This document shows positions 44,518-52,928 of a DNA stretch of 64,000 nucleotides, one piece after another. Both the position numbers and the translations under genes were made by a program. The first letter of the stretch is position 1. The number at the start of each line of letters is the position of its first letter. Under the pieces are notes generated by a model, which did not search any database, had not been told where the DNA came from, and worked only from the letters and a program-made list of their open reading frames with translations. This DNA comes from Dinghuibacter silviterrae. Lineage in GTDB: Bacteria > Bacteroidota > Bacteroidia > Chitinophagales > Chitinophagaceae. Location of the stretch: contig NZ_SODV01000001.1 of the NCBI RefSeq assembly GCF_004366355.1, positions 310,001 to 374,000 of the forward strand, written 5' to 3'.

Positions 44518-45132
44518 CTATAATTTAAACCGGACCCCGCCGCTGACGAGACCCAGGTAGCCGTAACCCGCTTCCAGGAAGAACTTGACCTTGGCTCCGA
44601 CCTCTGCCCCCACCGGGGTGATCTGGTAAGAAAAACCGGATCCTTTCGTGTTGTTGTCGGGGGTTTCGTTGGAGCTGTTGTACGTCAGCTTGGAGTGTAC
44701 ACCGTATACACCGCCTGCCAGGCCGCCATACATCTTGAAGCCGGGAAAGCTCCAATAGGACCATTGGACCCTGGCCATGGCCGTCCAATAACCATGCGTT
44801 GTCTTTTCCTCTCCGTACACCTCCTGGTTGATCGAGGTAGAGAAATAACTGAAGTTGTTCTTTATCTGAATCGACTCATACGAGCCTTCCACACCCACGG
44901 TAACCCGCCAGATCTTTGCAAATGCCGCTGCGTGAAAGGCGCCGGTGCTCGTTACCGTTTCGGAACCCCGGACGGAGTTGGAGAAAAATTCGGCACGTGT
45001 CTTGGCATCTCCCGACAGGATGGGGGGCGTAAAACCACCGTACCCGATTTCAATACCCGGGTTCAACAACTGCGCCTGGGCAAAACAGCCCAAGCCTCCG
45101 ACAAACAACAGAATCAGGATTGTTCTCTTCAT
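44518..45132 (-). CDS. Outer-membrane beta-barrel-like protein inside the nuo operon
   Basis: The ATG at 45132 gives 204 aa (MKRTILILLFVGGLGCFAQA), a signal peptide ending at AQA. An in-frame ATG at 45159 would add nine residues and is possible. The mature part alternates polar and aromatic residues in beta-strand style (HAAAFAKIWRVTVGVEGSYE, FKMYGGLAGGVYGVHSKL) and ends VSGGVRFKL, with a terminal pattern common in outer-membrane barrels. It lies between nuoE (34 bp from its start) and nuoF (19 bp from its stop) on the same strand, so it should be co-transcribed. A role in respiration is not expected for an outer-membrane protein. Confidence 0.82.
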   Translation of the reverse strand: MKRTILILLFVGGLGCFAQAQLLNPGIEIGYGGFTPPILSGDAKTRAEFFSNSVRGSETVTSTGAFHAAAFAKIWRVTVGVEGSYESIQIKNNFSYFSTSINQEVYGEEKTTHGYWTAMARVQWSYWSFPGFKMYGGLAGGVYGVHSKLTYNSSNETPDNNTKGSGFSYQITPVGAEVGAKVKFFLEAGYGYLGLVSGGVRFKL

Positions 45133-45166
45133 TTTGGTTTTGATTATCATTGAAGACACACTTTTT

Positions 45167-45658
45167 TTAGCGAGTTAAGCGCGCTTCATCTATGATCAGG
45201 TCGACTTTTTCTTTGGTCAGGTGTTCCCGGTAGGTATTGCCCAACTGCATCATGGGTGCGTATCCGCAAGCCCCCAGGCATTCCACGGGTTTTAGCGTAA
45301 ACAGACCGTCGGCCGTGGTTTCCCCCGGAGCGATCCCCAGCTTTTCCCGGATGTAGGCAATGATGTCGTCGCTTCCGTTCAACATGCAAGGTCCCGTCTG
45401 GCAGACTTCCAGTACGTACTTACCCACCGGTTTCGTATTCAGCATGGAATAAAAGGTCGCGACCTCGTACACCTCGATGGGCTCCAGTTCCAGGAGGCCC
45501 GCCACATAGTCCATCACCGGCACATCCAGCCATCCCCCGAAAGTATCCTGGGCAATATGCAGAACAGGAATCAAGGCGCTTTTTTGCCTTCCCTCCGGGT
45601 AGTGGGAAACGATTTCTTTGACCTTGGCTAGTGTTTCTTCAGAAAACTGTATCATCAT
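45167..45658 (-). CDS. nuoE: NADH-quinone oxidoreductase subunit E
   Basis: This 163-aa thioredoxin-like subunit carries a [2Fe-2S] cluster bound by four Cys in CQTGPCMLNG and ECLGACGYAP. The start MMIQFSEETLAKVKEIVSHY and length are normal. It belongs to the NADH-oxidising module with NuoF and NuoG. On the genome it is separated from nuoF by the outer-membrane-protein gene. It starts 14 bp after nuoD. Confidence 0.95.
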   Translation of the reverse strand: MMIQFSEETLAKVKEIVSHYPEGRQKSALIPVLHIAQDTFGGWLDVPVMDYVAGLLELEPIEVYEVATFYSMLNTKPVGKYVLEVCQTGPCMLNGSDDIIAYIREKLGIAPGETTADGLFTLKPVECLGACGYAPMMQLGNTYREHLTKEKVDLIIDEARLTR

Positions 45659-45672
45659 TAATAAGAATCAGA

Positions 45673-46902
45673 TTAAGCGTCCATTTCTCCCGCGATGAGG
45701 TTGAGGCTGCTCATGGTGATCACCGCGTCGCTCAGCATACTCCCCTGGGTCAGTTCCGGGTACGACTGGTAGTAAATGAAACAAGGCCTCCGGAAGTGCA
45801 ACCGGAAAGGCGCCCGGCCTCCATCGCTGATCAGGTAGAAACCCAGTTCTCCGTTCGCGCCTTCGACGGAATGGTATACTTCACCCTTGGGCATATCCAC
45901 CTCTCCCATGACAATTTTGAAGTGCCAGATCAAGGCCTCCATCTTCGTATATACGTCTTGTTTTTTCGGCAGGTAATATTCCGGGGTGTCGGCGTGGTAC
46001 ACTTCCGCTTCAGCACCCTTGAAAGACTGTACTTTTTCGTATGCCTGGCGAAGGATGCTAAGCGATTGCCACATTTCCTGTTCCCTCACCAGCCAACGGT
46101 CATAGTTATCGCCCGTCGAACCCACCGGTATGGTAAAGGAGAAGTCCTCATAAGAGGAATAAGGTTGCGTGACCCGCACGTCATAGTCTACCCCGGCCGC
46201 CCGAAGGTTGGGCCCGGTAAACCCATAGTTGAGCGCCCTTTCCGCAGAGATGCCCCCTGTTCCCATCGTCCGTTCCATGAAGATGCGGTTGCGCATAAAC
46301 ATGTTCTCGAACTCCTTGAGTACGGCGGGATATTCGTTCAGGAATTTTTCCAGCTTTGTAAACGCGGTATTGGTAAAGTTCCTCTCGAAACCACCGATCC
46401 GGCCGATGTTTGTCGTCAGCCTCGACCCGCACACCTCCTCGTAGATCTCATAAATCAGTTCCCGGTACTGCATCACATACAGAAAGCCGGTATAGGCGCC
46501 CGCGTCCACCCCTACGATGGAGTTGCAGATCAGGTGATCCGAAATACGCGCCAGCTCCATGATGATCACCCGCAGGTAGTCCACGCGTTTGGGAGTCTTG
46601 ACCCCCAACAGCTTTTCGCAGGTGAGGTGCCAACCCATATTGTTGATGGGGGAGGAACAATAATTCAGACGGTCCGTCAGGGGCGTGATCTGGTACAACG
46701 GACGACGCTCGGCAATCTTTTCGAAAGCCCTGTGGATGTAGCCCACCGTCGACTCCGCGGACACGATCCGCTCCCCGTCCAGCTCCAATATATTCTGGAA
46801 TACCCCGTGCGTTGCCGGGTGGGTGGGCCCCATATTGAGCGTGGTGGTCGTCTTTTCGATCGACCCATCCGGCAATTTAACGTGTTGGTGTTGTTCTGAC
46901 AT
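45673..46902 (-). CDS. nuoD: NADH-quinone oxidoreductase subunit D
   Basis: The 409-aa subunit related to NiFe hydrogenases forms the quinone site with NuoB and NuoH. It has LNMGPTHPATHGVFQNILEL and VGYIHRAFEKIAE near the start, GWHLTCEKLLGVKTPKRV in the middle, and ends VITMSSLNLIAGEMDA with the expected loss of the hydrogenase metal Cys residues. NuoD is separate from NuoC, unlike the NuoCD fusion of enterobacteria. Gap to nuoC is 9 bp. Confidence 0.96.
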   Translation of the reverse strand: MSEQHQHVKLPDGSIEKTTTTLNMGPTHPATHGVFQNILELDGERIVSAESTVGYIHRAFEKIAERRPLYQITPLTDRLNYCSSPINNMGWHLTCEKLLGVKTPKRVDYLRVIIMELARISDHLICNSIVGVDAGAYTGFLYVMQYRELIYEIYEEVCGSRLTTNIGRIGGFERNFTNTAFTKLEKFLNEYPAVLKEFENMFMRNRIFMERTMGTGGISAERALNYGFTGPNLRAAGVDYDVRVTQPYSSYEDFSFTIPVGSTGDNYDRWLVREQEMWQSLSILRQAYEKVQSFKGAEAEVYHADTPEYYLPKKQDVYTKMEALIWHFKIVMGEVDMPKGEVYHSVEGANGELGFYLISDGGRAPFRLHFRRPCFIYYQSYPELTQGSMLSDAVITMSSLNLIAGEMDA

Positions 46903-46911
46903 AACTGCGGT

Positions 46912-47433
46912 TTATATTCCTATATGCCCCCCGCGTCCGAACATCTCGTCGTCCTTGTCTATACGCGTCTGGTCTTCCAGGGGATATTCTTTCCTGAGCG
47001 GGAAATAATCCATTTCGTCCACGTTCAGAATTCGTTTCAGGTTGGGATGCCCCACGAAATTGACCCCGAAAAAGTCGTAGGTCTCCCGCTCCATCCAATT
47101 AGCGCCTGCAAAAAGGCTGGTAGCGGTGAAGACATCCGGCTTCGTAATGTCGGTGAATACCTTAAAGCGTACCCGCACATTATCTTCCAGGTTGTGGAGA
47201 TGATAGACCACCGCGAGCTCCTGTCCCTTTTTGTCCGGGTAGTGCACGCCCGTGAGGTCGGTCAGAAAACGGAATTTCAGTTCCGGGTCGTCATACAGGA
47301 ACTGCATTACTTTTAGGTTCAAGTCTTTCGGGGCGACGAAGGTCAACAGCCCATAAGGCTCCTCGTAGTCCGTCAACTGGTCTCCAAAGTGCTCCTTCAG
47401 TTTTGTCGTAATGGTCTCGTTCGTCAGGGGCAT
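46912..47433 (-). CDS. nuoC: NADH-quinone oxidoreductase subunit C
   Basis: The 173-aa hydrophilic subunit is recognised by HYPDKKGQELAVVYHLHNLE and the C-terminal WMERETYDFFGVNFVGHPNL followed by FPLRKEYPLEDQTR. It stabilises the connection between the quinone module subunits. The gene lies 8 bp after nuoB and 9 bp before nuoD. Confidence 0.95.
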   Translation of the reverse strand: MPLTNETITTKLKEHFGDQLTDYEEPYGLLTFVAPKDLNLKVMQFLYDDPELKFRFLTDLTGVHYPDKKGQELAVVYHLHNLEDNVRVRFKVFTDITKPDVFTATSLFAGANWMERETYDFFGVNFVGHPNLKRILNVDEMDYFPLRKEYPLEDQTRIDKDDEMFGRGGHIGI

Positions 47434-47441
47434 AATATCTT

Positions 47442-48023
47442 TTATTGAATCCCGTAGCTTTCCATCAATTCCTTGTACCTGTCCGAGGTCCGGCGCCGGA
47501 TCATTTCCCGGTTATGGACCAGGTCCTGTACTTTCATAAATCCATCCAGGATGGCCTCCGGCCGGGGCGGACAACCCGGCACATACACATCGACCGGGAT
47601 GATCTGGTCGATACCCTGGAGCACGGAATAGGTATCGAATATCCCACCCGAGGACGCACAGGCCCCCACAGCGATCACCCAACGCGGTTCCGCCATTTGG
47701 AGGTATACCTGTTTAACCACCGGTCCCATTTTTTTGGCGATGGTCCCCATGACCATCAGCAGGTCGCACTGGCGGGGTGAGAACCCTACCCTTTCCGCAC
47801 CAAAACGGGCAAAGTCGTAGGTGGCACCCATCGTCGCCATGAATTCGATCCCGCAACAACTGGTAGCAAACGGCAAGGGCCACATAGAGTTACTCCGGGC
47901 CAGACCCACTACCTTATCCAGTCGCGTGGCAAAAAAACCTTCACCGGAATAGCCCTCCGGGCCATCCTTTACCAGCTTTACATCTGCTTCCGCATGAACG
48001 TTAAATCGAACGGGGCGTGCCAT
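47442..48023 (-). CDS. nuoB: NADH-quinone oxidoreductase subunit B
   Basis: The 193-aa subunit carries the last iron-sulfur cluster, N2, next to the quinone. The tandem Cys is in [16 protein letters not shown], with the others in VGACASSGG and [10 protein letters not shown]. The start [20 protein letters not shown] adds a short N-terminal extension. The gene is 22 bp after nuoA. Confidence 0.96.
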   Translation of the reverse strand: MARPVRFNVHAEADVKLVKDGPEGYSGEGFFATRLDKVVGLARSNSMWPLPFATSCCGIEFMATMGATYDFARFGAERVGFSPRQCDLLMVMGTIAKKMGPVVKQVYLQMAEPRWVIAVGACASSGGIFDTYSVLQGIDQIIPVDVYVPGCPPRPEAILDGFMKVQDLVHNREMIRRRTSDRYKELMESYGIQ

Positions 48024-48045
48024 GATACATGAATTTAGGGCGTAC

Positions 48046-48459
48046 TCATTCTTCCCAATGCAGGGCGCCTTTTTTAATAATATAAATAAACCCTACCAGG
48101 AAGAAACCCACAAAAGCCAGGACAGCCGCAAACCCTTCCCATCCCAGGGACCGGAAGTTGACGGCGTAGGGATAAAAGAAGATCACTTCCACGTCGAACA
48201 ACACAAACAGAATGGCTACCAGGAAGTATTTGATCGCCATCGGATGACGGGCGTCGCCTACCGATGCTATACCGCTCTCGAAATTCTTTAGCTTGTCAGC
48301 CGTCTTGCGCTTGGGGCCAAGGAGGTGGGTGCCGGCCATCATCAGGACAACGATACCGATGGCTACGAGCAATTGCAGGACGATGGGCAAGTAGTGGACG
48401 GCGCTGCTGGGGTCAGTAGAGACAACGACATTCCGGGCCTGCAGGAATAAGTCATCCAT
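48046..48459 (-). CDS. nuoA: NADH-quinone oxidoreductase subunit A
   Basis: The ATG at 48459 gives 137 aa starting [20 protein letters not shown]. The frame is open back to 48588, but that would run through the terminator of the preceding gene. Three helices are present, with the family motif [20 protein letters not shown] and [16 protein letters not shown], where the acidic residues contact the quinone tunnel. It is the first gene of the nuo operon; a candidate promoter lies 22 bp upstream. Confidence 0.93.
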   Translation of the reverse strand: MDDLFLQARNVVVSTDPSSAVHYLPIVLQLLVAIGIVVLMMAGTHLLGPKRKTADKLKNFESGIASVGDARHPMAIKYFLVAILFVLFDVEVIFFYPYAVNFRSLGWEGFAAVLAFVGFFLVGFIYIIKKGALHWEE

Positions 48460-48480
48460 TTCAGTAGGATTAATTTTTGA

Positions 48481-48488
48481 CAAAAATA
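48481..48488 (-). promoter_or_regulatory. Putative -7 promoter box (TATTTTTG) of the nuo operon
   Basis: On the minus strand TATTTTTG matches TAnnTTTG and lies 22 bp before the nuoA ATG and just after the upstream gene's terminator. A T-rich segment at about -33 overlaps the terminator T tract. Confidence 0.5.
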
Positions 48489-48517
48489 AGACAGTAGCAG
48501 GGAAAAACCCAAAAAGA

Positions 48518-48540
48518 AAGGGCCCCCAAATGGGGCCCTT
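48518..48540 (-). terminator. Terminator of the TonB / PstS-like / TPR operon
   Basis: AAGGGCCCC and GGGGCCCTT pair around CAAAT. On the minus strand the stem is followed by TCTTTTT and a second T run. It ends the TPR gene transcript about 29 bp after its stop and separates it from nuoA. Confidence 0.88.
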
Positions 48541-48568
48541 CCAAGTATTTATCGGCATTTGCCTCTCA

Positions 48569-50257
48569 TTACTTACCGGATTTTCCACCGCCTCCGGTCT
48601 GCCGGGCGAAGTATTTTTCCAAAACGTCCTTGTAATGCTTGAAGGTTTCGTTGGTCGGATCGTACACCAGGAATTTATTGATGTAGTCCAGGGCGTTCTT
48701 ATAGTCCTTCTTCTTGAAATAATACTGGATCATGTACTGCAACCCTACCTCGATCTGCTGAACGAAGGTAGCGGAGTCTTTGGAAGAGGTGGCAGTGGTG
48801 ATCATTTTCTCGAAATAAGGCACGGCAAGCCCTTTGTCCATGGCCGTATCCAGGGCCCAGTTGGCGCGGGCCCTCCAATAATAACCGTATACGGAGTAGT
48901 TGGGGAACTTGTCAATGTACATACCAAAGACGCTGTCCGCCTTTATGTAGTAGGGATTGGAGATCCCGGTCGCCTGTACGTCCCTTGCGCGGAGGGTATC
49001 TGCCGTCGTAAACAGCTGGCTGCCCCAGTTGTACAGGTCGTTGGGGTTTGGCTCTTTGTCCATCAGGTAGACCTGGCCGACCCAGTAAGCCTTTTGAACA
49101 GGATCGTGCAGCGAATCCGACAGGGCCGCGGCGTATTGGACGTAGGCGTCCTTGTTGGCTTGCAGCGTGTCCATGGCAATGGCCTTTCTCAGGAAGGCGA
49201 AAATAGAGTCCTGGCTAAACCCGCCCTTGTAATAGATATGCGCCGCCTCCTGGTAGTTCTTTGCCGTCAGGCTGTCGTCCGGATGGCTGAAATACGTGTC
49301 GATATTGGTCTTGGCATCGTTATAGCTCCTCAGGGAATCGTCCGAATACGCCATCAGCTTGTAATAGTGCGGCTTAAAGGCGTCCGGAGTGTTGGGCAGT
49401 AACGCCTTGCTCTTGTCGATGGCTTCCTGAAAGTGCTGGCTGGCATACAGAATATCCACGTTGGCCTGGTCTACCAGGGGTCCCGGATCGGCGTGTGCGG
49501 TATACTGTGTCAGGTAGTCTTTCGACTTCTCTACGTCCCTGGAATAGTAGTGGACATACAGCCGGTAGTAAGCCGGAGCGAAGTTCGGATCGGCCTGGAT
49601 GGCAGCTTCGTACTCAGGCACGTACTGCGTGGGGTTCCGCTGTGTTTCGTAGATCAACCCGATCTTGTAGTGTGCGGCGGCATACTTCGGGTCGGCCTGC
49701 AAGGCGTTGTTATAATTGGTAACGGCGTTCCCACCGTCGATCAGCTTCGCATAGGCGTCCCCCAAGGCAACGTACAGGGCGGACTCTACGTGCTTCTTTT
49801 CCCGCTCGATCGCCTGGTTCAGTTTTTCGATGGCATAGTTGGCATCACCGGACGGCACGTCGATATTGACCTTTGCCACCCCGGCCAGCACATTGGCGTC
49901 CCTCGCCTTCGTCAGGCTGATCGCCGTCTCGAAGTGGTTGCGGGCATCTGCGTTCTTGCCATCCTTCAACTCCAGTTCCCCGGCACAGATCAGCGCCCAG
50001 GGATCATTGGTATTGGTAGAGACCTTCTGATACAGGTCCTTTGCCCCCACAGAATCTTTCAAACCCATTTCAGCCTGACCCAGCCAGAAGGTGATCTCCC
50101 CGTCATTCGGCTTGCCCGCCAATGCCTTTTGAAAGGCATCCTTTGCACTTTGATACCGTTCGTAATACAGGAATCGCTTGCCATCCTCCACGCTCTGGGC
50201 AAAGGTGGCTTTACCCAGGATCAGCGCTGCCGCAACTAAGCTGACTCTCATTTTCAT
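48569..50257 (-). CDS. Exported TPR-repeat protein
   Basis: The ATG at 50257 gives 562 aa with a signal peptide (MKMRVSLVAAALILGKATFA). Almost the whole mature protein is tetratricopeptide repeats, for example RFLYYERYQSAKDAFQKALA, NAVTNYNNALQADPKYAAAH and a final KKDYKNALDYINKFLVYDPT. There is an interruption of Tyr/Asp-rich sequence around 300-420. It is probably a periplasmic scaffold. It is the last gene of a minus-strand set with TonB, a small membrane protein and a PstS-like lipoprotein; such sets are common in Bacteroidota. Confidence 0.88.
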   Translation of the reverse strand: MKMRVSLVAAALILGKATFAQSVEDGKRFLYYERYQSAKDAFQKALAGKPNDGEITFWLGQAEMGLKDSVGAKDLYQKVSTNTNDPWALICAGELELKDGKNADARNHFETAISLTKARDANVLAGVAKVNIDVPSGDANYAIEKLNQAIEREKKHVESALYVALGDAYAKLIDGGNAVTNYNNALQADPKYAAAHYKIGLIYETQRNPTQYVPEYEAAIQADPNFAPAYYRLYVHYYSRDVEKSKDYLTQYTAHADPGPLVDQANVDILYASQHFQEAIDKSKALLPNTPDAFKPHYYKLMAYSDDSLRSYNDAKTNIDTYFSHPDDSLTAKNYQEAAHIYYKGGFSQDSIFAFLRKAIAMDTLQANKDAYVQYAAALSDSLHDPVQKAYWVGQVYLMDKEPNPNDLYNWGSQLFTTADTLRARDVQATGISNPYYIKADSVFGMYIDKFPNYSVYGYYWRARANWALDTAMDKGLAVPYFEKMITTATSSKDSATFVQQIEVGLQYMIQYYFKKKDYKNALDYINKFLVYDPTNETFKHYKDVLEKYFARQTGGGGKSGK

Positions 50258-50339
50258 TGTCAATTTCGTTTTAAGTGAGTGTTCTATTTTATGGTATACA
50301 ATTCGTTTCCCATACCTGCCGCACCTTGGCGTCTGCTCC

Positions 50340-51272
50340 CTACTGCACCTTGGCGTCCCGGACGATAAACGCCATAATTGCCGGTACCAGATAAGCCCTC
50401 CTGAAAATCAGCTGACCCCTCTGGTATTTCAAAAAGTCCACAAATCCAGTCCCCAACCCGTCATAATTTTCCTTCTTTATGTAATATAAACCACGGGTGA
50501 AAGGATAACTTTTTGTTAAAATCTTCTCCTGGGTAGGTGCGACATAGGGTTTTCCAGGGCACTCGTCACACCGGATCGCGGTGATCCGGACCCTATCCCG
50601 GTAACCTGCCTGGAGGGTATCCTCCGGGTTCCCGATCCAATCGACCCCGACAAATCCCATCGCATCCGGGTGGGACGCAACATATTCGATTACCCCCGTA
50701 CTATTGGAAGCAGCAAATACGTGGCCGGGGTCAAAGGCACCCCCTTTCAGGATCGAATCCATGGCAAAGCGAATCGTCGAAGTGGCATTCAACCCGTCGA
50801 AGACAGGCGTATAAGCCATTTTCCCGCCCTTCCCCCGGAGGATGTCGGCAACCTCCTCTCTTGTGAATACGGAATCGGGGGCGGTTCGGTTTACAAGGAC
50901 GGCCACAGCGTCGTAAGCCAGTACTTCGTAAACCGGATCATATTTCAATCTATCCTTATAATAGGCTTCTTCTTCCTGCGTCAGCTCCCGGGTTACAAAA
51001 ACCATCCGGACGCTGTCCTGTTGCAGGTCTTTCAGACATTCCGCTTCCGGCTTATACGACACCCGGATATCCGCTCTCGGATTGGACGACCGGAATACTT
51101 TCAGTTCTTCTTCCATCACCGGTCTGAAAGACTCATCCACGCTGATGTTGATCCTGCCCGCCGAAAGGGAATCCGCAGGCTTTTCCAACCCCGCTTCCCC
51201 GCCTTGCTGTTTACATGAAACCATTATTACGCCACAAAGAACTGCCCATCCCCACGTATAAAGCCGACTCAT
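50340..51272 (-). CDS. PstS-like substrate-binding lipoprotein
   Basis: The ATG at 51272 gives 310 aa with a lipobox (VIMVSCKQQG). The body resembles periplasmic phosphate-binding proteins: INISVDESFRPVMEEELKVF near the start, AVAVLVNRTAPDSVFTREEV in the middle, and an ASNSTGVIEYVASHPDAMGF part that fits the PstS ligand loop. It lies next to tonB, not to pstCAB genes, so it is more likely a partner of TonB-type machinery than of a phosphate importer. The ATG shares one base with the stop of the upstream gene (TAATG), so translation is coupled. A 13-bp repeat crosses its stop codon. Confidence 0.85.
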   Translation of the reverse strand: MSRLYTWGWAVLCGVIMVSCKQQGGEAGLEKPADSLSAGRINISVDESFRPVMEEELKVFRSSNPRADIRVSYKPEAECLKDLQQDSVRMVFVTRELTQEEEAYYKDRLKYDPVYEVLAYDAVAVLVNRTAPDSVFTREEVADILRGKGGKMAYTPVFDGLNATSTIRFAMDSILKGGAFDPGHVFAASNSTGVIEYVASHPDAMGFVGVDWIGNPEDTLQAGYRDRVRITAIRCDECPGKPYVAPTQEKILTKSYPFTRGLYYIKKENYDGLGTGFVDFLKYQRGQLIFRRAYLVPAIMAFIVRDAKVQ

Positions 51273-51526
51273 TAATAATTTTTTTGGATGCCCCTCACGA
51301 TGCGCCATATGCCATAGACAAGGACGATGACCCCTAAACTGATCTCTATCGGTCTTGAAATGAGGTCTATCTGTAGCCCCCAACGCCTGTAGAGAAAAAG
51401 GAAAAGACCGGCTGCCACGTACAACAATCCCATCGTAAAGTCCCGGACAGCATGCAGCTGATCATTGAGTCGTCGCCGCTTATCCTGTTGGTCATGAATG
51501 TCCATATCTGTTCCTGAGTTGGGCAA
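51272..51526 (-). CDS. Small membrane protein, 84 aa
   Basis: This short protein has a polar, charged start (MPNSGTDMDIHDQQDKRRRL) followed by two membrane helices (about residues 31-48 and 57-77; FTMGLLYVAAGLFLFLYRRW, then ISLGVIVLVYGIWRIVRGIQ). It sits between tonB (18 bp) and the PstS-like gene, whose start overlaps its stop by one base. I do not recognise a family, but the position suggests it belongs with the Ton system. Confidence 0.75.
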   Translation of the reverse strand: MPNSGTDMDIHDQQDKRRRLNDQLHAVRDFTMGLLYVAAGLFLFLYRRWGLQIDLISRPIEISLGVIVLVYGIWRIVRGIQKNY

Positions 51527-51544
51527 GATAAGGAAAAATTAGGC

Positions 51545-52372
51545 TCAAGGATGCATAAAGGTCACCGGCAAATTAAAATATACCGATACCGGATGGCCGT
51601 TTTGGATACCCGGGGTCCATTTCGGCATTTTTTTCAGTACCCGGATGACCTCCGCGTCAAACACCTCTCCCCCGCTCTTTTCCACGGCGTATGCGCTTAG
51701 ACTGCCGTCCTTCCCAACCACAAACCGGATCACCACCCGCACCTGGGCGCCTTCCTCCATGTCATCCGGCGTCTGGAGGTAGCGCATAAAGAAACGCCGC
51801 AACGCTTCCTCACCGCCTGGGAATTCGGGCATTTTTTCGATGACCTTCAGGTCATAGACTCCCTCATCTCCCTTGTTCCCGCCGCCTGTCGCTGCTGTCC
51901 CGCCGCCGGGTTGCACCACACCCGTTGCCGGGCCCGGGGCCGCCACCGGACCGATCTGCTTATTATCCAGCGTGGGCATGTCTGGTAAGGCCTTAGTGGG
52001 ATCCACTTTGTCCACCAGCTTCAATGGCGTGAACGGCGTCGTCACTACCGGCGGAGCAGCTTGCGGTGGGGCAACTGTCCGGTGCACCCGCTGCACGATC
52101 GGTTTCTCGATCGGTTTGGGATCGGCCGGCGGCGGTTGAATGGTAATCTCAACAATGGGCCTGCGTTCAAGGGGAAGCTCAATCTTGTGCCCCCGCTGTT
52201 TCCACAAAAACCCCGCCGACAACAACACCACCGCGCCCAACATAAGGCCGATACTACGTTTGAGCCGGTCCGGATAGGTTCTTCTCAGAAGATAAGCCCC
52301 GTATTGCTTGTTACGGTTGGCAAAAAGGATGTCCAGCACATCCCCGTGGAGTGTGTTTTGGTTGAGCATCAT
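51545..52372 (-). CDS. tonB: TonB family energy transducer, second copy
   Basis: The ATG at 52372 gives 275 aa starting MMLNQNTLHGDVLDILFANR. As in the other TonB, a NKQYGAYLLRRTYPDRLKRS segment leads to one membrane helix (about 42-60), then a Pro-rich periplasmic spacer (IQPPPADPKPIEKPI) and a Gly-rich stretch (GVVQPGGGTAATGGGNKGDE). The C-terminal domain has PEFPGGEEALRRFFMRYLQT and VVIRFVVGKDGSLSAYAVE, then MPKWTPGIQNGHPVSVYF. It has no exbB or exbD beside it and must share the motor of the other operon. Upstream sits the 34-bp promoter-like motif. Confidence 0.93.
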   Translation of the reverse strand: MMLNQNTLHGDVLDILFANRNKQYGAYLLRRTYPDRLKRSIGLMLGAVVLLSAGFLWKQRGHKIELPLERRPIVEITIQPPPADPKPIEKPIVQRVHRTVAPPQAAPPVVTTPFTPLKLVDKVDPTKALPDMPTLDNKQIGPVAAPGPATGVVQPGGGTAATGGGNKGDEGVYDLKVIEKMPEFPGGEEALRRFFMRYLQTPDDMEEGAQVRVVIRFVVGKDGSLSAYAVEKSGGEVFDAEVIRVLKKMPKWTPGIQNGHPVSVYFNLPVTFMHP

Positions 52373-52379
52373 TATATGG

Positions 52380-52413
52380 TTTTTATAGAGATACACACCC
52401 CCTCGATTTTCCA
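52380..52413 (-). promoter_or_regulatory. Shared 34-bp promoter-like motif, copy 3 (second tonB)
   Basis: On the minus strand it opens TGGAAAATCGAGG and ends TATCTCTATAAAAA, keeping the spacing of copies 1 and 2. It ends 8 bp before the tonB ATG at 52372, as expected for a promoter of that gene. Confidence 0.6.
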
Positions 52414-52450
52414 TAAACTTTTCGGCACATAAGGAAAACTTTAACATTCG

Positions 52451-52458
52451 TACCTTTG
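52451..52458 (+). promoter_or_regulatory. -7 promoter box (TACCTTTG) abutting the phosphatase gene
   Basis: TACCTTTG is a full match to TAnnTTTG and ends 5 bp before the ATG at 52464. With the usual distance to the transcription start, the message would have almost no leader. Confidence 0.6.
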
Positions 52459-52463
52459 CGGCC

Positions 52464-52919
52464 ATGCGCGTATTAATGGTATGCTTAGGCAACATTTGCA
52501 GAAGTCCCCTGGCAGAAGGGATTTTACAACACCAGGCCGGAGAAGCCGGTCTGAGCATGCAGGTGGACAGTGCCGGCACGGCGGGTTATCACATCGGGGA
52601 GGCCCCGCACCGGCTCTCCCAGAAGGTGGCCAGGATGAACGGGATCGATATCGGCCGTCACAAAGGCCGCCAGTTCCACAAGGAGGATATGGACCGGTTC
52701 GACCGTATATACGTGATGGACAGCGAAAACTACAACGACGTCCGCCGCGCCGCGGGTGATAAATGGGATCCATCCAAGGTAGACCTACTCCTCAACGAAC
52801 TTTATCCCGGGGAAAACCGGGCCGTACCCGATCCCTGGTACGGCGAAGAAGACGGCTATCACGCCGTGTACAGCATGGTCGATAAAGCCTGCCAGAATAT
52901 TATTAAGAAGTACAGCTAA
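52464..52919 (+). CDS. Low-molecular-weight protein-tyrosine phosphatase
   Basis: The 151-aa protein begins MRVLMVCLGNICRSPLAEGI, which holds the catalytic C-X5-R loop (Cys7, Arg13), and ends with the general-acid loop VPDPWYGEEDGYH. These enzymes remove phosphate from tyrosine in proteins and often regulate capsule or exopolysaccharide synthesis, but no tyrosine kinase is nearby. It is followed 9 bp later by hisS, so the two are probably co-transcribed. The promoter box is directly at its start. Confidence 0.94.
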   Translation: MRVLMVCLGNICRSPLAEGILQHQAGEAGLSMQVDSAGTAGYHIGEAPHRLSQKVARMNGIDIGRHKGRQFHKEDMDRFDRIYVMDSENYNDVRRAAGDKWDPSKVDLLLNELYPGENRAVPDPWYGEEDGYHAVYSMVDKACQNIIKKYS

Positions 52920-52928
52920 ACACACGCT

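Noticed and set aside
48460-48588. Upstream extension of nuoA
   Set aside because: Would cross the preceding gene's terminator and overlap that gene's stop.
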